Source: Rhynchopus euleeides (taxonomy: Eukaryota > Euglenozoa > Diplonemea > Diplonemida > Diplonemidae). Taken from it: a stretch of DNA of 64,000 nucleotides. This document shows positions 9,197-18,840 of the stretch, piece by piece. The stretch is from the NCBI GenBank assembly GCA_963210315.1, contig OY723270.1, positions 682,001 through 746,000 of the forward strand, given 5' to 3'. The first letter of the stretch is position 1, and each line of letters opens with the position of its first letter. The notes beneath the pieces are model-generated. The model was not told the origin of the DNA, did not search any database, and worked only from the letters and a program-made list of their open reading frames with translations. Made by a program: the position numbers and the translations under genes.

Positions 9197-9639
9197 CTTT
9201 TTCCGTTTACGGTATGCCTGAAATATACATGTAAAATACATGTATATCAAGTAAAAATACAAGTATAATACTTGCATGTCAACTATTATACTTGTATTTT
9301 TACTTGATATACATGTATTTTACATGTATATTTCAGGCATTTACATGTATTTTACATGTATAATACTTGTCATGCAAGTATTATACATGTAAAATACTTG
9401 CATGACAAGTAAAATACTTGCATGCAAGTAAAATACATGTATTTTACTTGCATGCAAGTATTTTACTTGTCATGCAAGTATTATACATGTATTTTACTTG
9501 TCATGCAAGTATTTTACATGTATAATACTTGCATGACAAGTATTATACATGTAAAATACATGTAAATGCCTAAAATATACATGTAAAATACATGTATATC
9601 AAGTAAAAATACAAGTATAATAGTTGACATGCAAGTATT

Positions 9640-10640
9640 GGTGCCCCTGACGACCCCATATTGCGTAGTTTGTGCGTAGTGAAAAGGGGGGGGGGGTCTC
9701 ATTTTTTGATTTACTCAGCCATTCTCTGTCTCTATGCCGGGACCCCAAACTCAAGGAGTTCTTGCTGTTCCGGGGTCAGTGAGGGTGCAGGCGCTTCAGG
9801 TGCTGCAGGTGCTGCAGGTTCTTCAGGTGCTGCAGCGCTAGCAGCCTTCGGTGCGGGTTTCGACGCAGTCTTTGCAGGTCTCTTTGGGGGTGCCCTTTGG
9901 CGCGGTGCCTGCTTCAGCTCGTCGGGTGGAAGCATCAACGCATCATTAAGCGGTGCCTGCTTCAGCTCCTCCGGGTGGAAGCGTCAACGCATCATTAAGG
10001 AAGAAGGAAGCACAGTTGCTACGCTTTTTTGCAGCTGCAGGAAACGACACCATACCCAACAACAATCCCCAGACCGTCGAGGGAGAGTGGGCGCCTGGAT
10101 CCCGTGACACAGATCTCTAGTGCCGTTGTGATCCCCTCGGATAACGTCTCCTGGACGTTGTCAGCGGAGGTTGCCTGTGTGGCGGTGACCTCCGTATACC
10201 CCGCGGGATCCAGTGCCAGTAGCGCCTTCTTCAGCTTTTCGTCGACCCCTCGGCCGACGCTCTCCTTGATGTCAAGGGCCACCTTCAGGGTGGCACCTCG
10301 CAGCGCCCTGAAGGCTGTGATCGTATCATCATTCACAATCTCGAGGGTGTTCTACGCGGCTCCTGGAACTCACTTCCTTCTCAGGTGTTTCTGGGCATGG
10401 GGCAACCTTGCCCAGGTGTTTCTGGAGTCCCGCCCCACATGTCGTGCGTTCTTTCGTACGGTGTATAGTGAGTTCTGGCAATAATTTTTTGCTCGGTCAG
10501 CGCAGTGCCTCCAGTCCTGTCTCAGTAGCCACACAGAAAGGGGGACCAAAAAAAACTGGGGGGGGACCAAAAAGCGAGACCCCCCCCCCCCCAGATTGCG
10601 TAGTTTGTGCGTAGTGAAAAAGGGGTAAATCAGGGGCACC
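9640..10640. mobile_element. Intact TIR-1k element, 1,001 bp with 7-bp target duplication
   Basis: The outer terminal repeats are GGTGCCCCTGA and TCAGGGGCACC. AAGTATT flanks both ends (9633-9639 and 10641-10647), and the foldback copy at 61082-61403 carries the empty site with a single AAGTATT. A second, inner pair of inverted repeats (GGGGTCTC...TTTTTG) is preceded on the left and followed on the right by a direct 26-bp repeat (ATTGCGTAGTTTGTGCGTAG...). The duplication length is unusual, and I cannot assign a superfamily. It inserted after the foldback element was in place. Confidence 0.85.
9732..10351 (-). pseudogene. Conserved unknown gene inside the TIR-1k element, copy B
   Basis: This is the counterpart of the minus-strand gene at 941-1542, about 95% identical in its first part (segment 10351-10019). 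The second part starts PPDELKQAPRQRAPP and continues as an Ala/Pro/Lys-rich tail to the stop at 9732. A 46-bp direct duplication (9912-9960 region) doubles the LKQAP junction and would disturb a GTATGG...CAG intron if one exists. No transposase motif is visible, so it may be a captured host gene or an unknown element protein. Confidence 0.4.
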
Positions 10641-10808
10641 AAGTATTATACTTGTATTTTTACTTGATATACATGTATTTTACATGTATATTTCAGGCAT
10701 ATACATGTATTATACATGTATAATAGTTGACATGCAAGTATTATACATGTATAATACATGTATATACTTGTAGTTATACATGTAAAATTTACAAGATCCC
10801 ACCGTGTG

Positions 10809-10972
10809 CGTGAAGGGAAATATATAAGGAATCACAGAGCTGAGTCATGTTCGTGTCTTGTGCTGTCTTATGTCCGACAGAAGATACACTCTTTCCACAC
10901 CCCACCCCACCCCAGCACCCACGGGCACACCACCTCCTGCTCCCTCCCTGCAGTCCCATTCAGTAAACTTTT
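10809..10972. other. Flank of YR retroelement 2, left of the TTAA element
   Basis: No gene. The last part (CCCATTCAGTAAACTT, 10955-10970) matches 30779-30794, where it continues directly into CGGTGCGG. Here the continuation (CTTCGGTGCGAC) lies beyond the TTAA element at 13977. The TTAA element therefore split a repeat that also occurs at 30.8 kb. Confidence 0.6.
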
Positions 10973-12450
10973 TTAACCCTATAAGACCGAAGGCGATTTT
11001 GAGCCATTTTGGCCCATTTTTCTCCTTGGACACCAAGTTGCTTCAATTTTCGTTTTTCTGCCCGACCCTCCATCCACTCTGGGCGGACTACGAGTTCCCT
11101 CGCCTCCGCATATTCCCTCAGTTCCGACAGAGTAAAACACCGGTCCATACTCTCAATGAGTTCAAGAATAGCGGGTTTGTTTTTACTCTGGCAGTTGAGG
11201 ATCCCGCATGCCAGGGCTTGCTGCACCAACACCCCCTTGAACCACGACACATCACAGTGGAATACAATGCAAATACTGTCAATCAAGGCAGTCCGCTTGC
11301 GCTTGCGTTCAGATGCGTTATTGTCTGCGATCCTCGCGACTTCGAGTTCCGCAAGTCGCAGCTTGCCAATACGGAGCTTCCTCTCCTGCACCGCCTCCAG
11401 CTTTCCCTCCAGAGAAGAGATCTGGGCCTCTGTGACACCTGGAGAGGTGCCATCAACCCAATGCTGCATGCAACAGAGCTTGGCGCGGAGGACACCATCC
11501 GGATAGCGACCCCCCCCATTCATCATCAACACCCTCCGCATCCTGCCGCAGACCCCTTCCAGGACCGCAGGTCCCAGTGCGCCTGTTCTCTCTGCAGCCA
11601 TCCCTTCCGTGGACTGGGAGTATCTCTTGTACTCGGAGTAGCAACCGGAAGCAAAACGGTGGATGGCTGTGCGGAGAAACTTCTCAGCGTCGGCCTTGTC
11701 CACCTTGGGGCAGAGGGTCGAACCCTTCGAGATGCCCTGGACACCATAGTATTTGGCGACACCAGATTCAGCGAGAAGAGTGGGGACAACCTCGTTCAAC
11801 TGTTCCTCTGACACCTGTGCGGCGAGGAGGATAGTCAAAATTTACAGTGCAAGCAATTGTACATGCATTTTCCATAGTCATCGCCAGTTCCTCGGTAACA
11901 CTGCCCTTCAGTGTGCACGTTGCAGACTCGAACGAGAGGCACAGGGACTGGCCGAAGCAGTCTTCCTGGTGATATCTCCAGCTCTGGAGCCAGTGGAGGT
12001 ACCCGTCCTCTGCATTCGCCTCCGCTTGCCACAAGCGCCAGGCGAGGAAGCGGAACAACTCCGAGGAGAACCCGAACTGGCAAGTGTCACTTGCCTGGGC
12101 CTCGCTCTTCGAGAACCGTGACACAAACAGAATGCAGGGGTACACGAGGTGCGCGAAGCAGATTCCCATCCTCCGCACAGTCTCGCGGTCCCTCCGACGA
12201 GCTGCGAGAGGGACCAACAGGCGGCCGCAGTGGTGCAGAAGCGGCCGTTCGAAGCTTTTTGCCACAGTAGCCCAGACACCTTGATTACATGCGGACATTC
12301 TCTCGCGAGGAATGCGGCGAAGGCAGGGTCATGTGCCGCATAGTTGGCGGCTGCACACACGGACTTCATCTTCACTGCACTGGAATCCATCAGGTCGCAG
12401 GTGCAGGTGGCAGTGCAGGTCGCAAGCCGACACACTGTGCTGTTGGCCAC
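10960..12450 (-). pseudogene. Unknown protein gene carried by TTAA element E1, frames broken
   Basis: On the minus strand three protein-like frames follow each other: MKSVCAAANYAAHDPAFAAF (from about 12370), then SSELFRFLAWRLWQAEANAE (about 12050), then VSEEQLNEVVPTLLAESG to the stop at 10960 (292-aa last frame). The second and third frames join in phase if the 31 bases at 11819-11849 (GTAAAT...CACAG) are removed, so a very short intron is possible. The first join needs a frameshift. The C-terminus (AEKRKLKQLGVQGEKWAK) lies in the element's terminal region, which E2 also keeps. Family unknown. It may be an unrecognised transposase or a captured gene. Confidence 0.45.
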
Positions 12451-13969
12451 ATGTGGCAGAGGCGAGAGAGCCGTGTACTACGGCATGCTCGAACAACAGA
12501 ATTGGCGGTACAGCATAGGCCGGCGGGACAGTAGGGATGGCAGGACAGTATAGGATGGCGGTGCAGGTGCAGGGTGTGTGAGGTCGCCACCCGGCAGGCA
12601 GCTCGCCGCCCCACCCCAGCCACCCACCCACTCACCCACCCAGCGGGACCCCCCTCACGAATTTTCCATAACCCCGTTCTTTTGAACGTTTGGGATCTGT
12701 GCGGATCGTGGTGGGGTCATTTTGGCCATGGGGTGCCTCTGACCACAAATCCAGACTGAAACCGGCAGAAAATAAGTTTTGACACCCCCCCTAAAAAAAA
12801 AGCCAAATTTGGGTACTTCTTAGGTACTTTTTGGGTCACCGAAAAAGTGGGTTTTAGCCATACTCCACCTGATTTTGCCCTGAGTTTGGCGGAGTTGGGC
12901 GGTGGTGTGGCGGCGTTCGGCGGAACCCGTTTTGGGCCAAATCAGGTGGCATACCATGAATTTGAGGGTGAAAAAATGGCAGATTTTCGAAAGCAAAAAT
13001 TTTCGCGTGCCGGGGCTCCCCAAAAAGTCAGCCGAGGATGGCGTTATTGGAAAGAACGAGTCAAATTGCATCGACGAAAAAAAAAGTTCGATCAAAAAGA
13101 CTGAGTATGAAGCCTCTGAATGGGCACTCCGGTTTTTTGCCTATGTTCAGTACCTATTTCCCTTTGAAACCGTGGGAAAACACCCCAATTAGGCTTTTCA
13201 TCAATCACACGCAGGAAGTCTCTCAGACGGCTGCAAGAGCAACTGTTGCGCTTCGCAGCAGTGCTGAACCAGCGAGAGGCGTTCGTGTAAAGCTGTGACC
13301 CTCCAGCACTGTGGAGCTCGCTCTACTACCACGTGATGTCGCCGCTGATAGGCAGTGTCCGTCGACCCTCCCGCGACCAGATGTCGCATAGAGGACGCAC
13401 CCTTCGGCCCGTAGTGTGACAGACCTATGTGCTGCAACTGCGCACGGAAGAGCGGAAGTACCTCGAATACGTTATCCCCGGGTAGATCCAGTTTAGCTTG
13501 GCTCGATCTGGGCAGAACTGGGCACGGCCCAAAGCCGGTCGAAGATATCACCCATACATTTGACAGGCAAGGAATTGACGATCAGGCACTCCATTGCCTT
13601 CAGTTGACACGTGCACCACATCGGGGTGTATCTGGGCGGGTCTTGCTTCCTTAGAAAGGTTCTCGAGTCCCCTTTACCGGATGGCCAGGGTCGGGCACAA
13701 AGACCCCCGGCAAACCTTGTTGGGGTGTGCACAGAAAGCCAAGGGCCCAGAATGCTGTTTTCACCTGAAAACCCGACCTGGGCCCAGATTCTCCGAGGTG
13801 ACGGCGGGCAACCGACAGACAGATATCTCATCGATTTTTGTTGTCTTGAAAAGAACTGTCCAAACCATTTTCATGGTGCCCAGGGTTTGCCAAAAAGACA
13901 AAAATGGGTCCCGACAAACTGTGAACCCAAAGTGCACAAGCAATATATTGCGCCTTCGGTCTTAAAGGG
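10977..13969. mobile_element. TTAA-flanked DNA element E1, 2,993 bp
   Basis: TTAA flanks both ends (10973-10976 and 13970-13973). The termini are CCCTATAAGACCGAAGGCG and CGCCTTCGGTCTTAAAGGG, near-perfect inverted repeats. The TTAA duplication with CCC/GGG ends is the signature of the piggyBac superfamily. A shorter relative is at 31309-32895. Its two ends match E1 11.0 kb and 12.8-13.97 kb, but the 11.08-12.8 kb middle is missing. No piggyBac transposase motif was recognised in that middle, so the mobilising enzyme is uncertain. Confidence 0.8.
12615..12745. repeat. Dispersed repeat within E1 (copy near 55.8 kb)
   Basis: The segment around GGATCGTGGTGGGGTCATTT and the flanking CAGCGGGACCCCCCTC is found in inverse orientation at about 55780-55905, and a fragment (AATGACCCCACCACGATCCG) lies at about 40218. 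It is a short dispersed repeat with unknown ends, present in three separate contexts. Confidence 0.6.
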
Positions 13970-14127
13970 TTAAGCACCTTCGGTGCGACTAGGGAGTCAA
14001 GAGAGGACTAGAGAAGACGACTTCCCTGTGCGTGCTTGTTATTCTACCACTTGCGACAACAATTTTTCTTGCAAGGTTGGAAGAGGGGCGAACGGAACAA
14101 ACACCACCCTTCATCAGACCAACGAGT

Positions 14128-14165
14128 GGTGTTTTGCTCCCTGCCTTCGCCCCTTCGTACGTCAG
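14128..14165. repeat. Left terminal direct repeat of YR retroelement 2
   Basis: GGTGTTTTGCTCCCTGCCTT continues with CGCCCCT and CGT.CGTCAGCT. The same 38 bp, with two differences, is at 18753-18790. It lies just ahead of the gag-like start at 14190. Confidence 0.8.
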
Positions 14166-14189
14166 CTAGCCACACACCCCACACGCACA

Positions 14190-15493
14190 ATGGCGGCAAT
14201 CGTATCTGGCAAGCGTTTCTACTTCCAGATGTCGAGGTGCCTTGCCGCAAAGTTCGGCATGGCGCCAAAGTGCTTGAAGACGGCGGTGACCCAGCTCCTT
14301 CGCGCGAACACAGTGTCCGTGCAGAGGGAGATGGTCATCGCCACATGGAAGTCTGTGGCGGCTGACGAGGAGGAAGAGGAGCGGGTGCGCTACGTTCTGG
14401 CCGAGGTGACAAGCACCGCCGTGGAGGTGTGGACTCAGTCCACGACCCGTAGGCTGATGCCAGCTGTGCGGTAGGCTGTGCCTAGCCGCACTGCAAGGCG
14501 ATGGAGGAGGGTGACTTCGTCGCGGCAGTGGAGGCCCCCGACCGGCTCCCCAAGTCGGCGGCATCGGAGCTGGGGGGGGCAGCCCCACCGAGGAGGCTGT
14601 GGTGGCGGCCGAGAAGGCCCCGGAGGAGACGCCGCAGCGGAAGGTGTGGGGGAAGGCGAAGAAGGCGAAGGTCCCAGAGGCACCGAAGGAGGACGACAAG
14701 CTCGACAGCACGGATGAGAAAGAGGAGGACGACCTGCCCGCACCGGGCCCGGTGTTGACCGTAACCTCACAGCCGAGCAGGTGGAGCTGGACCCGGCGAG
14801 GTGGCTGAAAAACTCTCCACCCTCCAGCTGATGCGCCTCCAGGTGCTGCTGGAGAGGTACGTCCCGCAACAGCAGGGGGAGGTGCGCACCATCCTCGATG
14901 CCCTGCTGAAGCACATGATGTCTGTGCTGCACGGCGCTGCCCCCTCGGCGCTGCTGGGGGATATCTTCAAAACCTTCCTCTACCACCACCATTAGGCGGA
15001 GCGGGGTGTGAGGGCCGCTACCGCCTTCATCGAGCACCTGAATGTGGATGAGCGGGTGCCGAAGGCGCTGAAGGAGGCGACGCACATTGCCCTGCGGTGC
15101 GGCACGAAGCGCACGACGCAGGAGCAGGGGGGAGGGCCGACGAAGCGGGGACGGCGGGGGGGGGAGTCCAGCAGGATGCGCTACCGGGACCAGCAGCCTG
15201 TCCCCCACAGGTTTTTCGGAAGAACAACCGGTACTACCCCCGGAAGTGACCGCCCCGACGGATCCCCGTGCAGCCTCGCGCGCACCATCGGGACATCGTG
15301 CAGCGTACCGCGCACAGGAAAACCCCATCCGTGCAGCCTCGAGCGCTTAGAACAATCGTGCAGCTCTAAGCGCACAGGAATACCTAGAGAACCGCAGCTT
15401 CAAGCACACAGAAAAAACGTCACTTTCCACAGGCCGCCAGGCGCGTCAGCGTCGGCGACCGCCCGCCCCCAGTCTGAGCGGCATCAGCCGTAA
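14190..15493 (+). pseudogene. Gag-like region of YR retroelement 2
   Basis: The region starts at the ATG in ACACGCACAATGGCG. A 94-aa frame (14190-14474) ends in a stop. A new frame (from 14501) shifts within the G8 run at 14573-14580 into an acidic/lysine-rich segment (PEAPKEDDKLDSTDEKEEDD), shifts again near 14780, has an in-frame TAG at 14993-14995, and continues to a basic segment (TKRGRRGGESS). Position and composition suggest Gag. No family motif was recognised. Several breaks fall in poly-G runs, so some may be sequencing errors. Confidence 0.45.
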
Positions 15494-15497
15494 CTCG

Positions 15498-16985
15498 GTG
15501 GAGGCGGGCACAAAACAAAAGGGAGAGTCGTCACTGTGCATATCAGCACGGTCCCGCCCTCTGTGCCAGACCAACACACCACCAAAGGAAAAGAGGAAGG
15601 GGCGACGAAAGGCAATGCCTCCGTGCGGCCAGGAGAACACGAAACAGCGACTCCCCTCATCGGGGGATGCTACGAGCACGGCCAAAAATCGTTCAAAAAC
15701 GCACAGCCTCGAGCGCGCAGAAATCGAACAGCTGTGCAGCCCACTGGGGCGCACCGACAGAATGCCGTGCAGCTTCAAGCGCACAAACAAAACGACCCGC
15801 GGCATATCGCGAGCAGGAACCGAGCAACATGGTGGCCCCAAGGGGGCGGGCGAGACAACAAGGGACTGCGGGCCTACGGGGCGCCCGACGTGCTGCAGTG
15901 CGCGCACAGAACTCCCAACCAGCGGGTCCTGCGCAGGTGGGTTCCGGGCAGGTGACCCCGCCACGCCCGGGAGCAGGAGCCAGGTACCGGGATCTGCAGC
16001 CGGGCCCCCGCCGGAGCTCCAGCAGGGGGAAGCAGCGGGGGACGTGTCGTGGAGGCAACGGAGAGAACTGGACCATGCCATGTTCTCAATCCGTGACACC
16101 AAGGAGCTGGGCAGGGCGGTGAGAGAGCGCACCTCATGGTACACCATGTGCAAGTTTGCAGTGGGTCCACAGACAGCGCCAGGCAGCGACAGGGTCTGGG
16201 CGGTGTTCCAGAAGTTTTGCGACGAGCACGGGGTTTCGCCGACCGAGGCTGCGCTCCTGCAGTACGCCCACAGCGCCCTGGAGACGGGTCCGAAGACGGT
16301 GGCCGCATACGTCCGGAAGATACTGCACCGCTGCAAGCAGACGGGCATCAGGGGCGTGCGGACACGCAGGGTGCAGGACACGGTACGAGCCTTGACCCGG
16401 ATGTCGTCGACGGTGCGCTCCATGCAAGCGCCCCCGCTAAGCACGCAGCAGGTGGCATGGCAGCGGCAACACAGGCGCTGGAGGAGGGGGGGAGATCTGC
16501 AAGCAGCGGCTTTTGTGGCAATGACGTGGCTAACCCTTCCAGGGTCCCGGATCTGCGCTTCATGACGTCGAAAGACTGGGCACAGCGGGGGGTCGCCAGC
16601 AACCGTGGGTGCAAAGCTGTATGCGAAGGAGAAGGGCGCGAAAGAGGCACGCCCTGGGATGTATCTCCCACCAAGGCACCTGACAAGGGTGGCCGTGCGA
16701 TTCTGGCGGCAGCGGCAGGGGACGGGGTACGCCTTCGGGGGAGAGTCGGGCGAGTATGTGGACCTGAAGAGGAGGATCCACAGCGCTCTCCCCGAGGGGT
16801 CGTGGCTGCATTCCCTGAAGAGGGGCGCAGCCCACGAGATCGAGGAGACGGGGGTGTGCGACGATGACGTCTCCCGTTTCCTGTGTCACTCCAAAAACAA
16901 CTGGAATGTGACGCAGAAGTACCTCAACCCGACGAACGCCTACCGACGGGAGAGGGAGAAGACCCTCCTGGGTACCCTGCAATGA
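15498..16985 (+). pseudogene. Tyrosine recombinase of YR retroelement 2, frame-disrupted
   Basis: From about 16060 there is a helical core-binding domain (WAVFQKFCDEHGVSPTEAAL; TVAAYVRKILHRCKQTGI), then a catalytic part with an Arg in SLKRGAAHE, a His in FLCHSKN and a Tyr in VTQKYLNPT. Between them the frame is lost at about 16540 and regained by about 16600. The protein-like phrase VPDLRFMTSKDWAQRG is read in another frame, so two compensating indels are likely. The first 500 bases encode low-complexity Ser/Arg/Thr-rich sequence with repeated CSLERAE-type units. The enzyme would be inactive as it stands. Confidence 0.75.
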
Positions 16986-18836
16986 GGGGGGAGGTGACGC
17001 GAGCGGCGGCGGAGCAGGCGGAGGCCCTTGTGGAGCGAGGATGTGCCCGGGGGTACGACGAGCTGGAGGATGACTGCCTGAGCGAGCCAGGCGAAATGCA
17101 CGACTACACCAGCACGCGGAGGGCCCCTGTGTCATGGCAGGCCGGGCGGTGGGACGCAAGCAGCGGCTCGACGACTTCCCCACGGGCGTGCTCGGCCTGG
17201 AGGCCGCGTCGTATGGCTGAGGAAAAACTGGGAAAATCGGCGCACTTTCTGATGTGGTGTACATCGGGTCGGGTGTTTGCAGAATCTCTGTCTGAGAGTG
17301 TCCCAGTACCGAAGAGCGACCTGTGCCCGAGTTTTGTGACGGCGTTGCTGAAGGCGGGGGTGATGGAGACGGCGGCGCGGCGGGACGACAAGAAGGGGGC
17401 GGTAGTTGTCTTCGACGTGCCGAAAACCGACCCGTGCATTCGGCGGATCATTGTTGACGGTCGTCCCGTCAACTCACGCCTCCCAGCGCCATCGAAGTTT
17501 CGCCTCACGACACCGCAGGAACTCGCCGGAGCGCTCGCAGCAACTGGGGCCGTGGCGGCGCAGGCCATCAACTTGAAGGGGTACTTCCATTTCCCGCTGG
17601 GACGAGGTGTCTAATTTCTTCTGTCTGCGAAGCGGGCAGACGTGGTACAGATGACGCCGACTCCCAATGGGTTTCTCTTATGCCCCTTTCATCGCACAAT
17701 CCACTTCGGAGGTGCTCCTGGGGGGTCTCCTCGACCGCGGAGCGACGGTGTACCTCGACGACATCCTGGTGTGGGGTGCGTGTGAGGCGGAGGTGCGGGC
17801 CCGGGCTGCATACATCCGGGACAGGATGGCGTGTGCAAATGGGGAGGTGAACGAGCGGAAGAGCATGCAGGCCCCAGCGGGGCTGGTACGCTACATCGGG
17901 CTGGAGTGGGATGTGCCGAACGCGAGCTACCGCATCCCACAGGACTGGCGAGCTGAGGCCCCAGACGCGGGTCGAAGCAGTGTGTGTCTGGGCACACAGG
18001 CGCTCCCCCTGCACCGGTGGTGGGGTATGCTCGGCCTCCTGTTCCAGACGTGCACGGGCCGCGGTTGTGCTACCTCTGCGGGTCGCTGCAGTTCATGCGG
18101 GCGTGGGCGAGAAGGGTGACCAGCGTGCGGGGACGCTACGTGGGACACGGAGTGCAGCTATCCCGAGGGGGCGCGACAGGAGGCACAGTGGATGATACTG
18201 CGTTTCCTCGGTTCGGAGGAGTGGCCGCCCCCGCCGGTGCCGCCCTCGCGGGGTTTCTCGGCCGCGATCTATCGGTCGGATGCCTCGACGACGGGATGGG
18301 GCTATGTGTCCACGGAGGCAGGTAACGGCGTCTCACGCGCGAGGTGGGGCCAATGGGCGGCGCCGCAGGAGTCAGCGGAGATGTTCCACCTGGAGCTGTG
18401 GGCAGCTCGACGGGCGGTCACGGATGCCATCCACAGTGGCCACAGGACGTTAATCTTGTTCGTCGACAACGACGCGGTCCGGCTGGTGCTGGGAAAAGGA
18501 CACGCCAGGACGCGCTGGGGGAACAGCATGCTGCGCGAGGTGACTGATGCGCTCGACCAGAGCAGCACGCAGCTGGAGGTTCGCTGGATCAGCACAGAGG
18601 TGATGACGGCCGACGGGTGGTCCCGCAAGCAGTCGGCAGGAGCCACGGAGGTGCCGCTCTGCTCGATCGAATCGGGGTGTGCGCGGAGGGCGCTAGCATC
18701 GTGGAAATCGCTTGAAGGCGGTGTGTGTGTTTCTTTCAGGGAAGTCGCGAGGGGTGTTTTGCTCCCTGCCTTCGCCCCTCCGTGCGTCAGCTTTTGCACT
18801 GAACGGTGCCTCATGCACCGGAAAAGCGGTGGCTGA
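16986..18836 (+). pseudogene. RT and RNase H of YR retroelement 2, frame-disrupted
   Basis: RT fragments are CIRRIIVDGRPVNSRLP (about 17438) in one frame and, after a shift near 17615-17667, MGFSYAPFIAQS and the catalytic VYLDDILVWG (about 17749) in another. A further break lies at about 17970-18190. RNase H follows from about 18265 with YRSDASTTGWGYV, the Glu of FHLELWAARRA and FVDNDAVRLVLG. All key acidic residues remain, but the frame changes make it non-functional as read. Order and domain content match element 1. Confidence 0.85.
18753..18790. repeat. Right terminal direct repeat of YR retroelement 2
   Basis: This is the direct copy of 14128-14165 (GGTGTTTTGCTCCCTGCC...). It lies inside the end of the RNase H frame, so the coding region runs into the terminal repeat. 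Confidence 0.8.
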
Positions 18837-18840
18837 GCTG

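Larger units (their letters stand above)
4509..9213 (+). mobile_element. Tyrosine-recombinase retroelement 1 (gag - YR - RT/RNase H), 4,705 bp
   Basis: The element is bounded by inverted ends ACCGTAAACGG (4509) and CCGTTTACGGT (to 9213). Removing it restores exactly the foldback sequence seen at 61082-61403 (CATGTAT joined to ATGCCTG). Insertion therefore left no duplication, or at most an ambiguous TA. Lack of a duplication is a hallmark of YR retroelements (DIRS, Ngaro, PAT, VIPER groups). The gene order gag, recombinase, RT/RNase H matches VIPER rather than DIRS or Ngaro, where the recombinase comes last. All three frames are open, so this is a young and possibly active copy. Confidence 0.85.
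4405..10806. mobile_element. AT-rich foldback element, interrupted by two later insertions
   Basis: The ends are inverted repeats: CACGGTGGGATCTTGTAAAT at 4405 and its reverse complement ending at 10806. Once the insertions at 4509-9213 and 9640-10640 are set aside, the remaining roughly 690 bp is a long imperfect palindrome of ACATGTAT/ATACTTG-type units centred near 9436. A TG dinucleotide flanks both ends (4403-4404 and 10807-10808), and AT flanks both ends of the second copy at 61082-61403, which suggests a 2-bp target duplication. It has no coding capacity, so it is a non-autonomous element. The class is unassigned. Confidence 0.8.
13974..18840 (+). mobile_element. Tyrosine-recombinase retroelement 2, decayed
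   Basis: The order is gag-like, recombinase, RT, RNase H, as in element 1, but frames are broken repeatedly. A 38-bp direct repeat (GGTGTTTTGCTCCCTGCC...) at 14128-14165 and 18753-18790 marks the two terminal regions. Sequence before it (GAAGACGACTTCCCTG, CAAGGTTGGAAG) recurs at 30.8 kb as an isolated terminal piece. Exact ends are not defined: the left flank is split by E1 and the right end fades after 18.8 kb. The protein sequences are far from element 1, so this is a different lineage. Confidence 0.8.

Noticed and set aside
4509..9213. Reading YR retroelement 1 as a Tc1/mariner-type element because TA flanks CCGTAAACGG
   Set aside because: The junction allows either zero duplication or TA. 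The encoded tyrosine recombinase and RT, not a DDE transposase, decide for a YR retroelement.
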